Assembly (NCBI RefSeq): GCF_015645445.1
Contig: NZ_JADOGI010000119.1
Span: forward strand, 1-32,774
DNA: 32,774 bases
Reading direction: 5' to 3'
Origin: Nonomuraea cypriaca
GTDB lineage: Bacteria > Actinomycetota > Actinomycetes > Streptosporangiales > Streptosporangiaceae
Part shown: positions 31,900 to 32,774 of the stretch, piece by piece
Layout: each line of letters begins with the position of its first letter
Position numbering within the stretch: position 1 is the stretch's first letter
The notes under the pieces: generated by a model
Database searches by the model: none
The model's input: the letters and a program-made list of their open reading frames with translations, nothing else
Told to the model about the DNA's origin: nothing
Made by a program: the position numbers and the translations under genes

Positions 31900-32748
31900 G
31901 TGACGACCAAGAGAACCGCACTTCTCGCGCTCTTGTCCGTGCTGCTCGGTCTGTTCACCGCCGCACCCAGCCCGGCGGTGGCCGAGCCCGTACGGGTGGC
32001 GGAGTTCCTCGCCGACTGCCCGTTCAGCCACCGGCTCCCCGACGACCCGATCGTCTTCCCCGGTCTGCCGGGCGCCTCGCACATGCACAGCTTCTTCGGC
32101 AGCCGGGTCACCAACGCCCACACGACGCTCGCCGACCTGCAGCTCGGCGGGACCAACTGCAACCCGGTCGTGGACAAGTCGTCGTACTGGGTGCCGACGC
32201 TCTACCGGGACGGCACTCCCGTGGAGCCGGCCATCGTCACGTTCTACTACCTCGGTGAGGGCGTGCGGGACGACGTGATCGCCAGGATCCAGCCGCTGCC
32301 GCTGGGGCTGCGGATCGTCGCGGGCAACGCCCTGGCGACCGGGCCCGACAACACGACGATCTCCCGGTGGTCGTGCCTGCACGCGGGGCACGTGGGCGCG
32401 TCGAAGGACTTCGTCACCTGCCCGTCGGGGACGATGCTGGAGTCGTACCTGGACTTCCCGCAGTGCTGGAACGGGCGTGACCTGGACTCCGCCGACCACA
32501 AGAGCCACATGGCCTACCCGGTGGCGGGGCAGTGCCCGAGCACGCATCCCGTGCCGGTGCCGAAGCTGCGGCAGGTGATCCGCTATCCGGTGAGCGGCGA
32601 TCCGTCGCACTTCCGGCTGGCGTCGGGCGGCGGGTTCACCATGCACGGCGACTTCTTCAACGCCTGGCCGGTGGCGGAGATGGAGCGCCGGGTGCGTGAC
32701 TGCATCCGCCCGATCATCAAGTGCGGCGCCGACGGCCGCCCGTCGTAG
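31900..32748 (+). CDS. Secreted DUF1996 domain protein
   Basis: A 282-residue exported protein. The Sec signal peptide is KRTALLALLSVLLGLFTAAP with probable cleavage after PAVA (A28). The mature part is a DUF1996 domain: LADCPFSHRLPDDPIVFPG, LPGASHMHSFFGS, SSYWVPTLYRDG, ESYLDFPQCWNGRDLDSADH and SHMAYPVAGQCPSTHP. Several paired cysteines and conserved histidines suggest an extracellular, disulfide-bonded, perhaps carbohydrate-related protein; the family has no settled function. GTG 31900 has GGAGG five bases upstream. Only 26 bases follow the stop before the window ends; they are GC-rich and can fold, possibly the start of a terminator. Confidence 0.9.
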   Translation: MTTKRTALLALLSVLLGLFTAAPSPAVAEPVRVAEFLADCPFSHRLPDDPIVFPGLPGASHMHSFFGSRVTNAHTTLADLQLGGTNCNPVVDKSSYWVPTLYRDGTPVEPAIVTFYYLGEGVRDDVIARIQPLPLGLRIVAGNALATGPDNTTISRWSCLHAGHVGASKDFVTCPSGTMLESYLDFPQCWNGRDLDSADHKSHMAYPVAGQCPSTHPVPVPKLRQVIRYPVSGDPSHFRLASGGGFTMHGDFFNAWPVAEMERRVRDCIRPIIKCGADGRPS

Positions 32749-32774
32749 AACCCGTCCGGGCGGGTGGTCCACCC

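Overview
The window is a high-GC (roughly 70%) chromosomal segment with strongly G/C-biased third codon positions. Many genes start with GTG, and stop/start overlaps (ATGA or GTGA) are frequent. The gene content points to a filamentous actinomycete: a three-gene sdhCAB of the single-cytochrome type, a CU044_5270-type ECF sigma partner, a STAS/DUF5994 pair, a sugar ABC importer without its own ATPase, and an actinobacterial-style TnpB. The order Streptosporangiales (Nonomuraea-like) is my best guess, but that is inference from gene style and not from a search.

Left part, 1-4.3 kb: the 5' part of a LysR regulator diverges from sdhC-sdhA-sdhB (respiratory complex II), which ends in a strong hairpin terminator. 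Middle part, 4.3-15.6 kb, is a patchwork of small units: a DUF234-type P-loop ATPase, an ECF sigma factor with a membrane partner, a small two-gene HicB/HTH-like module, a wrecked divergent tetR/MFS locus, a STAS protein, a DUF5994 protein, the RNA ligase RtcB, an Abi/HEPN-like protein, zinc-finger debris, a DUF817 membrane protein, and a MarR-type regulator coupled to a GT1-type glycosyltransferase. Several of these units are damaged or look like accessory or defence genes.

Right part, 15.8-31.05 kb, is the most interesting: a 15-kb sugar or glycoside catabolic island in four transcription units. Unit 1 (+, 15.8-22.7 kb) encodes a lipoprotein binding protein, two permeases, a PfkB kinase, a YihT/LacD-type aldolase, a DeoR repressor and a tartrate/D-malate-type dehydrogenase. 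Unit 2 (-, 25.8-22.8 kb) encodes a TIM-barrel epimerase, a hexulose-phosphate-synthase-like protein, a VOC protein and a second TIM-barrel protein. Unit 3 (+, 25.9-29.2 kb) encodes a zinc alcohol dehydrogenase and two Gfo/Idh/MocA oxidoreductases. Unit 4 (-, 31.05-29.2 kb) encodes a third TIM-barrel epimerase and a third Gfo/Idh/MocA oxidoreductase. Three Gfo/Idh enzymes plus three TIM-barrel isomerases, next to a kinase-aldolase-DeoR trio resembling yihV-yihT-yihW of sulfoglycolysis but lacking the other sulfoglycolysis enzymes, match no complete pathway I can name. This is the best candidate here for an undescribed system.

The right edge (31.1-32.7 kb) holds remains of IS200/IS605-type tnpB genes, two perfect GC-rich palindromes, and a secreted DUF1996 protein. 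I see no rRNA, tRNA or CRISPR array.
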